Shown here: positions 25,490-33,618 of the stretch, in pieces
Numbering within the stretch: the first letter of the stretch is position 1
Layout: the number at the start of each line of letters is the position of its first letter
Origin: Clostridium sp. AN503
Lineage (GTDB): Bacteria > Bacillota > Clostridia > Lachnospirales > Lachnospiraceae
Direction of reading: 5' to 3'
Length of the DNA stretch: 64,000 nt
Assembly (NCBI RefSeq): GCF_040719375.1
Contig: NZ_JBFDTP010000002.1
Location: 806,001-870,000, forward strand
Translations under genes and position numbers: made by a program
The notes under the pieces: model-generated
What the model saw: only the letters and a program-made list of their open reading frames with translations
What the model was told of the DNA's origin: nothing
Database searches by the model: none

Positions 25490-27662
25490 GCTGATGAAAG
25501 AGGATTTGAAGAGCCGTCTGTGGGCGGTGTGCCTCATTGGGCTGGGATTCTTTTTCCTGTATCCCATATGGGTGGCGTTTGCAGCCGGGGATATAGAGAA
25601 TTTCCAGACGTTTGAAAAGGGCATTGAGTGGTACTCGCAGGAGGTTACAGGATGGCTTTCCTTTGAAAACGGGATGACTGTATTTGTGATGATGCTGACA
25701 GGGCTGATCTGCGGGCTCAGTGGATTTTCTTATCTGAATTCCAGGAGTAAGGTGGATTTTTACCACAGCCTTCCGGTGAAACGTGAAAAGCTGTTTATCG
25801 CAAATTATATCAACGGGATCCTGATATTGGCAGTGCCATATGCTGCCGCTATGGCCCTTGCCGTACTGGTGGGCATTTCAAACGGCATTGCGGGAGGGCC
25901 GCTGTGGCAGACAGCGCTTGCCGCATATGGGCTGCATCTGACCTATTTTATCCTGGTATATACCACGGTTGTGGTGGCGGTCATGATGACCGGCAATCTG
26001 GTGGTTGCATTTTTAGGCTGTATGGTATTTTCCTTTTTTGTACCGCTTGCTGCTGCCCTTGCCAATGGATATTTCGGCGTGTATTTTCATACTTATGTTT
26101 GGGATACCGGGGAAAAGCTGATGGAGCGCTTTGTGCGCATTTCGCCGGTCATGGAATATACATATCAGGTTTCCAGATACGCTGAAGGAGAAACGGTGTG
26201 GACCGCTGCTGTGTTAGCTCTTATTGTGTCGGCAGCGCTTGCGGCGCTGGGATGTTTTCTGTACCGCAAAAGACCGTCTGAGGCGGCGGGAAAAGCCATG
26301 GCATTCGCAGCCAGCAGGCCGGTGATCCGCATCCTGATCACACTGATCTCCGCCATGGGACTGAGTGTGTTCTTCTGGACTATGCGTGAATCTACAGGTT
26401 GGGCGGTATTTGGGGTCCTGTGCGGTGCGGTGATCTCCCATTGTGTGATCGAGATCATTTACCATTTTGACTTTAAGAAGCTGTTTACCAATTGGGTCCA
26501 GCTGATAGGCTGCATCCTGGTATCACTGGCGGTTTTCTTTGTGTTTCGTTATGACCTGGCAGGGTACGACCGGTATCTGCCCAGCGCCGGCAAGGTGGAG
26601 GGAGCGGCCGTGGAGATCTCCAGGTTAAGCGACTGGGTTTCCTACGGCAGGACGCGTCATCTGCCGGATGGAGCCTATGACTGGGAATACGACGAGCCGC
26701 TGGAGTATGCGGTCGAACATATGAAGTATACGGATGTGGAGAATCTGCTGTCTATCGCCGCAGCGGGGATGGAGGACACCTTAAAGGATGAGGAGGGCGG
26801 CGACGCGTATCCTGAGAACGCGCTTCCGTCAGAGACGATAGACGGGGGCATTCAGGGCACTTTCTCACAGATGACCATCTGTTATACCCTAAAGGGCGGC
26901 AGAAAGGTTTACCGCAGATATTGGGTGAACCTGGACCGGATCATGCCTCAGATAGAAAAACTGTATGCAAGCAGAGAGTACTTAGAGGGCGCTTACCCTG
27001 TGATGTCCATGAAGGCGGAAGATGTGTCCGGGATCTATTATTCTGAGATGCAGAAGGAAATTCGCCTGGATAAGTTGACACAGGAACAGAAAGCGGTTAT
27101 TCTTGAGACGTATCAGAGAGAATTTGCGGCCATAACACCGAGTCAGATGAAGTCAGAGTTCCCCTCCGGGCTGATCAGGTTTACTACGGAGACGGATGAG
27201 GCAGGAATCCAGTGGTGGAACCGGCAGGTGGCGGCGGGCTTTGAAAATTATCCCAAATACCGCTACAGGGGAAGCCTGACAAACCGCAGCTATTATCCCA
27301 TATATCCGTCCTGCACGGAGACCATAAAGCTTTTAAAAGAGCAGCAGGTTGATGCGGGAAGCTATTTTGAGAACATGGATATCCAGTCGGTTACCATGCG
27401 CTGGTACGGACCGTCCGATGAATATGACAGCAGCGGAGTGAGGGAGATCATGGTCACGGATCCAGATGAGATAGACCAGCTGAAAAAAGCTGTGGTGGGT
27501 ACAGGACGCCGGTATTATAACCAGGTATTTTCCATGTCGGATATCGATGTGGACATAACTGTGGCGGAGGACGGCACTATGCAGAATTACCGCGCAGGCT
27601 TTCCACGGGGAAAAGTGCCGGGGTTTGTGATTGAACGGCTGATGGCGGCCAAACCAAGATAA
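25464..27662 (+). CDS. large ABC permease with DUF6449-type external region (export system 2)
   Basis: 732 residues. The N-terminal half has about eleven hydrophobic segments (from about 20 to 365) including FYHSLPVKREKLF, a motif typical of YtrC/D-like permeases. The C-terminal half (about 370-732) is soluble and resembles DUF6449. It overlaps the restored ATPase frame by 26 bp, so the YtrA regulator, ATPase and permease form one operon. Antibiotic-peptide sensing or export is a reasonable inference only. Confidence 0.8.
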   Translation: MTSKNLYFKLMKEDLKSRLWAVCLIGLGFFFLYPIWVAFAAGDIENFQTFEKGIEWYSQEVTGWLSFENGMTVFVMMLTGLICGLSGFSYLNSRSKVDFYHSLPVKREKLFIANYINGILILAVPYAAAMALAVLVGISNGIAGGPLWQTALAAYGLHLTYFILVYTTVVVAVMMTGNLVVAFLGCMVFSFFVPLAAALANGYFGVYFHTYVWDTGEKLMERFVRISPVMEYTYQVSRYAEGETVWTAAVLALIVSAALAALGCFLYRKRPSEAAGKAMAFAASRPVIRILITLISAMGLSVFFWTMRESTGWAVFGVLCGAVISHCVIEIIYHFDFKKLFTNWVQLIGCILVSLAVFFVFRYDLAGYDRYLPSAGKVEGAAVEISRLSDWVSYGRTRHLPDGAYDWEYDEPLEYAVEHMKYTDVENLLSIAAAGMEDTLKDEEGGDAYPENALPSETIDGGIQGTFSQMTICYTLKGGRKVYRRYWVNLDRIMPQIEKLYASREYLEGAYPVMSMKAEDVSGIYYSEMQKEIRLDKLTQEQKAVILETYQREFAAITPSQMKSEFPSGLIRFTTETDEAGIQWWNRQVAAGFENYPKYRYRGSLTNRSYYPIYPSCTETIKLLKEQQVDAGSYFENMDIQSVTMRWYGPSDEYDSSGVREIMVTDPDEIDQLKKAVVGTGRRYYNQVFSMSDIDVDITVAEDGTMQNYRAGFPRGKVPGFVIERLMAAKPR

Positions 27663-27673
27663 AGGAGTATACT

Positions 27674-28993
27674 ATGACAGACCAGGAATTTGACAGAGAA
27701 CTGGAGGATCTGATGTCTGAGGATTCGCCGGGAAAGAAGACAAAACAAAAGAAGAACAGGAAATCCTTTAAGTCATGGAGCCGGAAACGGAAGCTCATAA
27801 CCGGAGTGGCAGCGATCGCTGCCGCTCTGATTGTGGTTTCAGGTGCTTTTGGCGGAAAAAAGGAAGTGGGGATGCCGGTCATGACGGCGGCCCTGACCAA
27901 AGGAGAAGTAGAGGAGGTACTGTCCATCAGCGGACCAGTATCCGGTACGGACAGCGCGGAGGTTGTTTCCCGCCTGCATGCCGAGATCCTGGAGATCCTG
28001 GTGAAGGAGGGCGACAAGGTGGAGAAGGATCAGGTCCTTGCAAGGCTGGATCCCACCGATGTGCAGAAGGAAGTGGACATTGCCCAGAACGCTTATGATC
28101 TGGCGGTGGCGAACCGGGATGAAGCGCAGATCGCGGCGGAGAACGGATATGCCAGGGCAGTTCAGGACAGACAGGCGGCACAGCTTGATTTTGACCGCAA
28201 ATCGGCCCTGTTTGCAGCCGGTGATATCTCCCAGGCGGAGATCGAAGCGGCGAGGGATGCCTTAAATAACGCAAAGCGCCAGATTACCACCTATACTCTG
28301 AAGAATGGGCGTCCGGTGGCGAACGAATCCTTTGACCTCCAGGTAAAGAATGCGGAGTTTGAGCTGGACCAGAAGAAAAAGCAGCTGGATGAGACCGAGG
28401 TCACCAGCCCGATCGCCGGTACGGTGGTGCGGGTCAATTCCCGGGTCGGCCGTCTTGCAGATACGGTAGACGATGACAAGCCGCTGTTTGCCATCGACAA
28501 TCTGGAAAAGCTGGAGATGAAGATCAATGTCAGCGAGTATTCCATCGGAAAGGTGAAGCTGGGCCAGGCAGCAGAGATTTCGGCAGATATCTTGAACGGT
28601 GCGACAGAGGAGGGGATCATCACCTCGATCTCTCCTACAGGAGAGGAGAAGGGCGGCGGCTCCACGGAGCGGGTGATCCCCACTACGATCCAGATCCAGA
28701 ATCCCAACACGGGCCTGATCGCAGGGATCACTGCCCGCGCAAAGATTGTCTTAAACCGTGCTGAGGATGCCTGGACGGTCCCCATAGCGGCAGTGATCCA
28801 GAATGATGAGGGTAAATTTATCGCATCGGTGGAAAACAACACGGTGAAGATGGTTCCGGTGGAGACTGGAGTGGAAGGCGATGTGTCTGTTGAGATCAAG
28901 GGCGGCGGGCTGACGGAAGGACTGAGTTACATAACCGCTCCGAATGCTGCCCTGCAGGACGGGATGGCAGTGCTTGCCACTCCGGTAGCCTGA
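27674..28993 (+). CDS. HlyD/MacA-type membrane fusion (adaptor) protein
   Basis: 439 residues. A charged cytoplasmic N terminus is followed by one helix (about 41-60), a biotinyl-lipoyl-like half (SAEVVSRLHAEILEILVKEGDKVEKDQVLARLD), a coiled-coil hairpin (about 135-235) and the second lipoyl half (VTSPIAGTVVRVNSRVG), then beta-barrel domains. It should link the MacB-type permease at 29807 to extracellular substrate. It starts 11 bp after the previous stop and belongs with the next two genes. Confidence 0.9.
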   Translation: MTDQEFDRELEDLMSEDSPGKKTKQKKNRKSFKSWSRKRKLITGVAAIAAALIVVSGAFGGKKEVGMPVMTAALTKGEVEEVLSISGPVSGTDSAEVVSRLHAEILEILVKEGDKVEKDQVLARLDPTDVQKEVDIAQNAYDLAVANRDEAQIAAENGYARAVQDRQAAQLDFDRKSALFAAGDISQAEIEAARDALNNAKRQITTYTLKNGRPVANESFDLQVKNAEFELDQKKKQLDETEVTSPIAGTVVRVNSRVGRLADTVDDDKPLFAIDNLEKLEMKINVSEYSIGKVKLGQAAEISADILNGATEEGIITSISPTGEEKGGGSTERVIPTTIQIQNPNTGLIAGITARAKIVLNRAEDAWTVPIAAVIQNDEGKFIASVENNTVKMVPVETGVEGDVSVEIKGGGLTEGLSYITAPNAALQDGMAVLATPVA

Positions 28994-29009
28994 TAGACGG
29001 AGGTCGGAT

Positions 29010-29813
29010 ATGAGATGGATAAAAAAGAAAACAGAGCCTGAGCAGGCTGAAAGAGAAGTGATCGAGGATCTGATCCGGCTGGAGGACATGGCAAAGGTGT
29101 ATGATACAGGAGCCTTGAAGGTCCTGGGGCTAAAGCGGGTCAACTTAACCATCCGGCGCGGTGAATTTGTCGCCATCATGGGGCAGTCCGGTTCCGGCAA
29201 GTCCACGCTGATGAATATTTTGGGTTGTCTGGACCGTCCGTCACTGGGACATTATTATCTGGACGGCGTGGATGTGGCGGGGATGGATTCAGATGAACTG
29301 TCCAGGATCCGGAACAAAAAGATCGGATTTGTATTTCAGTCCTTTAACCTGCTCTCCAGGATGTCGGCTCTTAAAAATGTTGAGCTGCCCATGACCTATG
29401 CCCGGAAGAACAAAAAGCTCCGGGAGGAGAGGGCAGAGGAGCTTTTAAAACGGGTGGGCCTGGGCAAACGTGTCCATCACCAGCCCAACGAGCTGTCCGG
29501 CGGACAGCGCCAGCGTGTGGCGATCGCCCGCGCCCTGGCCAATGATCCGCCGCTGCTTCTGGCCGATGAGCCGACGGGAAACTTGGACACTGCGGCGTCT
29601 GTGGAGATCATGGAGCTGTTTTGCCAGCTGCATGAGGAAGGGACTACGGTCGTGGTGGTCACCCATGAGGAGGAGATTGCGGCGTTTACAGAGCGGATCA
29701 TCCGTTTCCGGGATGGGGAAGTCATCAGTGACAGGCCCAACAAACCGAGGAAGCCGGAGATCTTTAAGTCACTGGAAAAGAATACGGATTTTGAGGAGGA
29801 TGCGCCATGCTGA
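29010..29813 (+). CDS. MacB/LolD-type ABC ATPase (export system 3)
   Basis: 267 residues. Walker A GQSGSGKST, Q-loop FQSFNLL, signature LSGGQRQRVAIARAL and Walker B LLLADEPTGNLD are the canonical MacB/LolD family motifs. About 25 extra charged residues precede the domain and about 30 follow it. Overlaps the permease gene by 7 bp. Confidence 0.93.
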   Translation: MRWIKKKTEPEQAEREVIEDLIRLEDMAKVYDTGALKVLGLKRVNLTIRRGEFVAIMGQSGSGKSTLMNILGCLDRPSLGHYYLDGVDVAGMDSDELSRIRNKKIGFVFQSFNLLSRMSALKNVELPMTYARKNKKLREERAEELLKRVGLGKRVHHQPNELSGGQRQRVAIARALANDPPLLLADEPTGNLDTAASVEIMELFCQLHEEGTTVVVVTHEEEIAAFTERIIRFRDGEVISDRPNKPRKPEIFKSLEKNTDFEEDAPC

Positions 29814-31015
29814 TAGAGAATATGCTGATGGCATTTTCTGCCATACGGGCCAACAAGATGCGCTCTTTCCTGACCATGCTGGGCATTATCATCGGTATCG
29901 GATCGGTCATTTCGATCGTATCGATCGGTGATACCATGCGGAATATGTTTGCGGATCTCTATAAAGAGATCGGCGTGACCCAGGCGTACTTAGCCATTGG
30001 GTACTGGATTGACGATACGCGTCAGAGCGATTATTTTACGCTGGATGAACTGGAGCGTATGAAGGATGTATTCGGTGATGAGATCGCTTATATAGACAGC
30101 GCTGCCAGTACCTCTGCCGATGCAACCCATGGGCACAGGAAGGTGAAGTTCAGCTACCAGGGTATTGATTACAATTACCAGGATGTGCAGCCGGTCAACA
30201 TCGTTTATGGAAGATATTTGAATGATGGAGATATCAAGGGGCGCAAGAAAAATGTGGTGATGGATACGGACAGCGCGGAGAAACTTTTTGGAGTGGAGAA
30301 CGCGGTGGGAAAGACCTTCCGCACCACGATCTACGGCAGCACGGATGAGTATACGGTAGTGGGGGTTTACCGGAAGGAGGTCAGCCCGTTCCAGGCTATG
30401 CTCATGGGGCAGAGTGACGGCGGGAGCGCCTTTATTCCATATACGATACTAACCTGGCCCAACGACTATTTTTATTATCTCCATGTGTTTGCCAGCGACG
30501 ATGTGAACCTTACGGATTTTTTTGCAAGGCTGACAGATTATGTGGCGAGGATGAAGGGACGGCAGCCGGAAGATTACTATATGGAGACTGCGGTTGACCA
30601 GATGGGTATGTGGGATAACATGCTGGGCGGCCTGTCGGCGGCAGTCGGCGGAATCGCGGCGATATCCCTGCTGGTTGGCGGTATCGGCATCATGAATATC
30701 ATGTTGGTGTCGGTGACGGAACGTACCCGTGAGATCGGCGTGCGAAAAAGCCTGGGAGCCAGGACCCGGGATATCATGATCCAGTTTTTGACGGAGTCGG
30801 CGATCCTTTCGGCATGCGGCGGCCTGATCGGAATCCTGCTGGGCGTGGGATTGGTATCCTTAGGCGGTATGATCTTAGGCGTACAGACGATCGTCCGTCC
30901 AATCGTGGTGATGCTGGCGGTGGGATTCTCTGCCATGGTGGGTATCTTCTTTGGGATCTACCCGGCGTCGAAGGCGGCGAAAAAAGATCCGATCGATGCC
31001 CTGCGGTACGAATAA
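29807..31015 (+). CDS. MacB/FtsX-type ABC permease (export system 3)
   Basis: 402 residues. The first helix (about 20-42, MRSFLTMLGIIIGIGSVISIVSIG) is followed by a MacB-type external domain and three C-terminal helices with the FtsX signature (GGIGIMNIMLVSVTERTREIGVRKSLGA). With the adaptor at 27674 and the ATPase at 29010 it makes a MacAB-like mechanotransmission system; peptide or antibiotic export is likely but unproven. Intact, unlike systems 1 and 2. Confidence 0.93.
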   Translation: MLIENMLMAFSAIRANKMRSFLTMLGIIIGIGSVISIVSIGDTMRNMFADLYKEIGVTQAYLAIGYWIDDTRQSDYFTLDELERMKDVFGDEIAYIDSAASTSADATHGHRKVKFSYQGIDYNYQDVQPVNIVYGRYLNDGDIKGRKKNVVMDTDSAEKLFGVENAVGKTFRTTIYGSTDEYTVVGVYRKEVSPFQAMLMGQSDGGSAFIPYTILTWPNDYFYYLHVFASDDVNLTDFFARLTDYVARMKGRQPEDYYMETAVDQMGMWDNMLGGLSAAVGGIAAISLLVGGIGIMNIMLVSVTERTREIGVRKSLGARTRDIMIQFLTESAILSACGGLIGILLGVGLVSLGGMILGVQTIVRPIVVMLAVGFSAMVGIFFGIYPASKAAKKDPIDALRYE

Positions 31016-31025
31016 TACTATAAGG

Positions 31026-31076
31026 AACAATACGGGATCTGCTCAAATACCGAGCAGATCCCGTATTGTTTCCCCT
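31026..31076. terminator. bidirectional terminator built into the 3' end of tcdA
   Basis: Perfect 19-bp stem (31026-31044 with 31052-31070, for example ACGGGATCTGCTC/GAGCAGATCCCGT), 7-nt loop, TTT and CCCC on the + side. The right arm lies inside the last codons of the minus-strand tcdA (stop 31043-31045). Confidence 0.85.
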
Positions 31077-31756
31077 GCGATCAAAAGCCCGGCTACCGGG
31101 GGGACGAAGGAGATGCTTCCCGGCACGGCGCGTTTTGCGGTCACTTCCTCGGAAGGCATGACCGGAGTCAGAGGCTGTTCTTTGGAGTAAAGTACTTTTA
31201 AATGACTGATCCCGCGGTTTTTCAGCTCTCTGCGCATCACGCGGCAGAGCGGGCATACAGAGGTTTTATAGATATCGCTTATCTCAAAAAGCTCCGCGTG
31301 CAGCTTGTTCCCGGTCCCCATGGAGGCGATCAGCGGAATCTGGTGCTTCTTGGCATATTCCGCAATGGCCAGTTTGGCGGTCACGGTGTCAATGGCGTCG
31401 ATCAGATAATCGATCTGGCCCATGCCGTCAAGGAGGGGATCTAAATTATCCGGGAGCACAAAGGTTTCGAAGGTATCCACCTGCGCAGCCGGATTGATAT
31501 CGGCGATCCGCTCTTTCATTACCTGGGTCTTGTATCTGCCCACGGTGCTGTGATAGGCGATGCTCTGCCGGTTTATATTGGTGAGGGAGACGGTGTCGCT
31601 GTCAACCAGAGCCAGATGGCCGATACCGCAGCGCGCCAGCGCTTCGATACAGTGGGAGCCGACGCCGCCGACTCCGAAGACTACGACGGTTGAGGCGGAT
31701 AGTTTTTCCTGTCCATCGGCGCCGATCAAAAGCTCTGTTCTGGAAAATTCGTGCAT
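31043..31756 (-). CDS. tcdA: tRNA threonylcarbamoyladenosine dehydratase
   Basis: 237 residues from the ATG at 31756 (AAAGGA upstream); a longer frame starts at 31813 without one. It is an E1-like adenylating enzyme that cyclises t6A to ct6A in tRNA. The nucleotide site is VVFGVGGVGSHCIEALARCGIGHLALVDSD, with NINRQ next, and the chain has CPLCRVMRRELKNRG and VPPVAGLLIAGETIRDLLG typical of TcdA/YgdL. Convergent with the permease and sharing its terminator. Confidence 0.9.
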   Translation of the reverse strand: MHEFSRTELLIGADGQEKLSASTVVVFGVGGVGSHCIEALARCGIGHLALVDSDTVSLTNINRQSIAYHSTVGRYKTQVMKERIADINPAAQVDTFETFVLPDNLDPLLDGMGQIDYLIDAIDTVTAKLAIAEYAKKHQIPLIASMGTGNKLHAELFEISDIYKTSVCPLCRVMRRELKNRGISHLKVLYSKEQPLTPVMPSEEVTAKRAVPGSISFVPPVAGLLIAGETIRDLLGI

Positions 31757-31823
31757 ATCGCATATCCTTTCTTTTAAAACGAAAACCGGCGGGCGCATGG
31801 CACATGCCTGCACCGGGCTGCTC

Positions 31824-32255
31824 CTACATTAAGTTAGCGTCTGGCATCCGTTTTTGTTCTTCGATCAAGTCAGCCAGGGTCACACTGTCCACAACCTGGT
31901 CGATGGCGTCCTTTAACTGCTGCCATACTGTTAATGTGGCGCACTGACCCGCCCGCTCGCACAGGTTGATATCGTCATCCAGGCAGGAAACTGGCGATAA
32001 GCTGCCCTCGGTCTGGCGGAGGATCATGCCGACCGTATACTCTTCCGGCTTTTTCGTCAGCATATAGCCGCCCTGGGCGCCGCGGATGCTGCGCACATAA
32101 CCGGCGCGGTGCAGGATGGTTACGATCTGCTCTAAATACTTGTCAGAGATACCCTGGCGGGCGGCTACCTGATTGATCTTGGTGCACTGGTCGGGATTTA
32201 AACCGAACTCGATCATCATACGCAGGGCATAACGCCCTTTTGTGGAAATCTTCAT
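31824..32255 (-). CDS. Rrf2-family regulator with three cysteines
   Basis: 143 residues from ATG 32255 (TTG 32273 is possible). Winged helix KISTKGRYALRMMIEFG and recognition segment YLEQIVTILHRAGYVRSIRGAQGGY. The later segment holds C-x7-C-x5-C, close to the IscR cluster motif C-x5-C-x5-C, so it may bind an Fe-S cluster. It lies between tcdA and a phosphatase gene on the same strand; targets are not known, although autoregulation is usual. Confidence 0.85.
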   Translation of the reverse strand: MKISTKGRYALRMMIEFGLNPDQCTKINQVAARQGISDKYLEQIVTILHRAGYVRSIRGAQGGYMLTKKPEEYTVGMILRQTEGSLSPVSCLDDDINLCERAGQCATLTVWQQLKDAIDQVVDSVTLADLIEEQKRMPDANLM

Positions 32256-32357
32256 AAATATTTCACTCTCCAATCTCTATCAGATTAATAGGATATAAAT
32301 CTATTGTACAAAATAATCGCAAAAAAGTCCAGTCACCACAAAATATAGAAAGCCATA

Positions 32358-33194
32358 TCAATCAAGATACAGTTCCCGCAGCCGGTTCTTTTCCTGGTCG
32401 GTAAGCCCCAGGAACTCCCGCAGGTAATGGTCCATGGAGCCATAGCTCCTGTCGATATCATCCAGGGTCTGTTCCATATATTCCCTGGACACGCCCACAA
32501 TATTTTTCACTGCAAGGATCAGGGCCTCGTCGTTGGTATAAGCGGCGGCTTTCTGCACAATATAATTGATATTCTGAGCAAGAAACTGATTGGAAAGTTC
32601 AAAATCATCCAGGATTGTTTCCCGGTCTGCGCCTAGAGCGGAGAGCAGAAAAGCAGCAGCCAGTCCAGTCCGGTCCTTGCCTCCGGTACAATGCCAGAGA
32701 ATAGATCTTCCAGGGGGATTTTCAAGAAGGATCCGGAAGAACCTGCGGTAGCCTGTCCGTGCATTTTCGCCGGAAAGAATATCGCTGTAGGTGTGCGCAG
32801 TGATCCCATGGCTGGACCTTGCCAGTTCAAGGACAGCGCTAGCGGGATCGGCACTGCTGAAAAAAGATGCGGCAACAGATGCAGCAGAATTGATCGTTGA
32901 TGCTTCATCGAGGATCTTCAGCTGGATATTCTTTACCCCGTCAATAACAGGATCCGGTCCGGCGGCAATCTCTGTGGTGGTGCGGAAATCAATGACGGTC
33001 CCAAGTTTTAAATCCTCCGTCAGATGCCGGATATCCTCCGGAGTCGCACCGGTCATCGCGCCGCTTCTCAGAAGAAGATCCTTCTTCACGGCCTTATGGC
33101 CAAAGCCCCGGTAGCCGCCGAGCTGCCTTGCGTTGGCAATACCTGTTAAATGGATTGTTTGCCCATCGACCGTTACAGTATCAGACAATTTCAT
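32358..33194 (-). CDS. protein-tyrosine/serine phosphatase (LipA/Y_phosphatase3 type)
   Basis: 278 residues from ATG 33194; GGAGG sits 8 bp before it, whereas the ATG at 33209 includes that site in the coding part. The P-loop is HCTGGKDRTG (HCxxGxxR, Cys nucleophile). The N terminus LTGIANARQLGGYRG and DFRTTTEIAAGPDP is family-typical. May dephosphorylate proteins or phosphoinositides; substrate unknown. Confidence 0.9.
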   Translation of the reverse strand: MKLSDTVTVDGQTIHLTGIANARQLGGYRGFGHKAVKKDLLLRSGAMTGATPEDIRHLTEDLKLGTVIDFRTTTEIAAGPDPVIDGVKNIQLKILDEASTINSAASVAASFFSSADPASAVLELARSSHGITAHTYSDILSGENARTGYRRFFRILLENPPGRSILWHCTGGKDRTGLAAAFLLSALGADRETILDDFELSNQFLAQNINYIVQKAAAYTNDEALILAVKNIVGVSREYMEQTLDDIDRSYGSMDHYLREFLGLTDQEKNRLRELYLD

Positions 33195-33236
33195 ATCAAA
33201 GACCTCCATATGGAAAATATAGTATATTAATTAGAA

Positions 33237-33264
33237 AGTATAGAGCATATTTTAAGTTTGTCAA
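33237..33264 (-). promoter_or_regulatory. promoter of the phosphatase gene
   Basis: On the minus strand: -35 TTGACA (33264-33259), 16-bp spacer, -10 TATACT (33242-33237). Confidence 0.75.
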
Positions 33265-33387
33265 GAAATGCCGGTCCCGATCTTAAAATCACCCGTGAGA
33301 TACCATATGACCTTAATACAGTAATAAGCACAGTATAAATCAAGCACAACTCAAAAGACAGTGCCCTTTATTTTTTTGGTGGGGCGT

Positions 33388-33395
33388 GATATAAT
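33388..33395 (+). promoter_or_regulatory. extended -10 promoter of the nadE leader
   Basis: TGATATAAT supplies an extended -10 (TATAAT at 33390-33395). The -35 is poor (TTTATT). It would start a leader of about 215 nt before nadE. Confidence 0.55.
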
Positions 33396-33425
33396 GTTCA
33401 CGAAAGCAATGAGCAGTGCAAAAAA

Positions 33426-33484
33426 GGGCGGAAACAGATTTTCGTTGTGCTTGCACAAAAGAAAATCTGTTTTTGCCCCTTTTT
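33426..33484 (+). promoter_or_regulatory. terminator-like hairpin in the nadE leader (possible attenuator)
   Basis: GGGC...AAACAGATTTTC (33426-33443) pairs with GAAAATCTGTTTTTGCCC (33461-33478), with an inner TTGTGC/GCACAA stem, followed by TTTTT. It lies between the promoter and the gene. A second hairpin follows (AGCCCGAT/ATCGGGCT, 33502-33530). Confidence 0.55.
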
Positions 33485-33618
33485 ATAGGGCGAAGCCCGT
33501 GAGCCCGATGGAGCAAAGCGGAATCGGGCTTACGCACTGCGGAGTAGCGGGCAAGCCACCTCAATCTCCCCCGCGCTCACCCACCCCCGATACTAAACAA
33601 TTCCAGGAGGAAATAAAC

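Noticed and set aside
33361..33618. N-terminal extension of nadE open to 33361
   Set aside because: It overlaps the leader hairpins, has no ribosome site, and the family starts at 33619 behind CAGGAGG.
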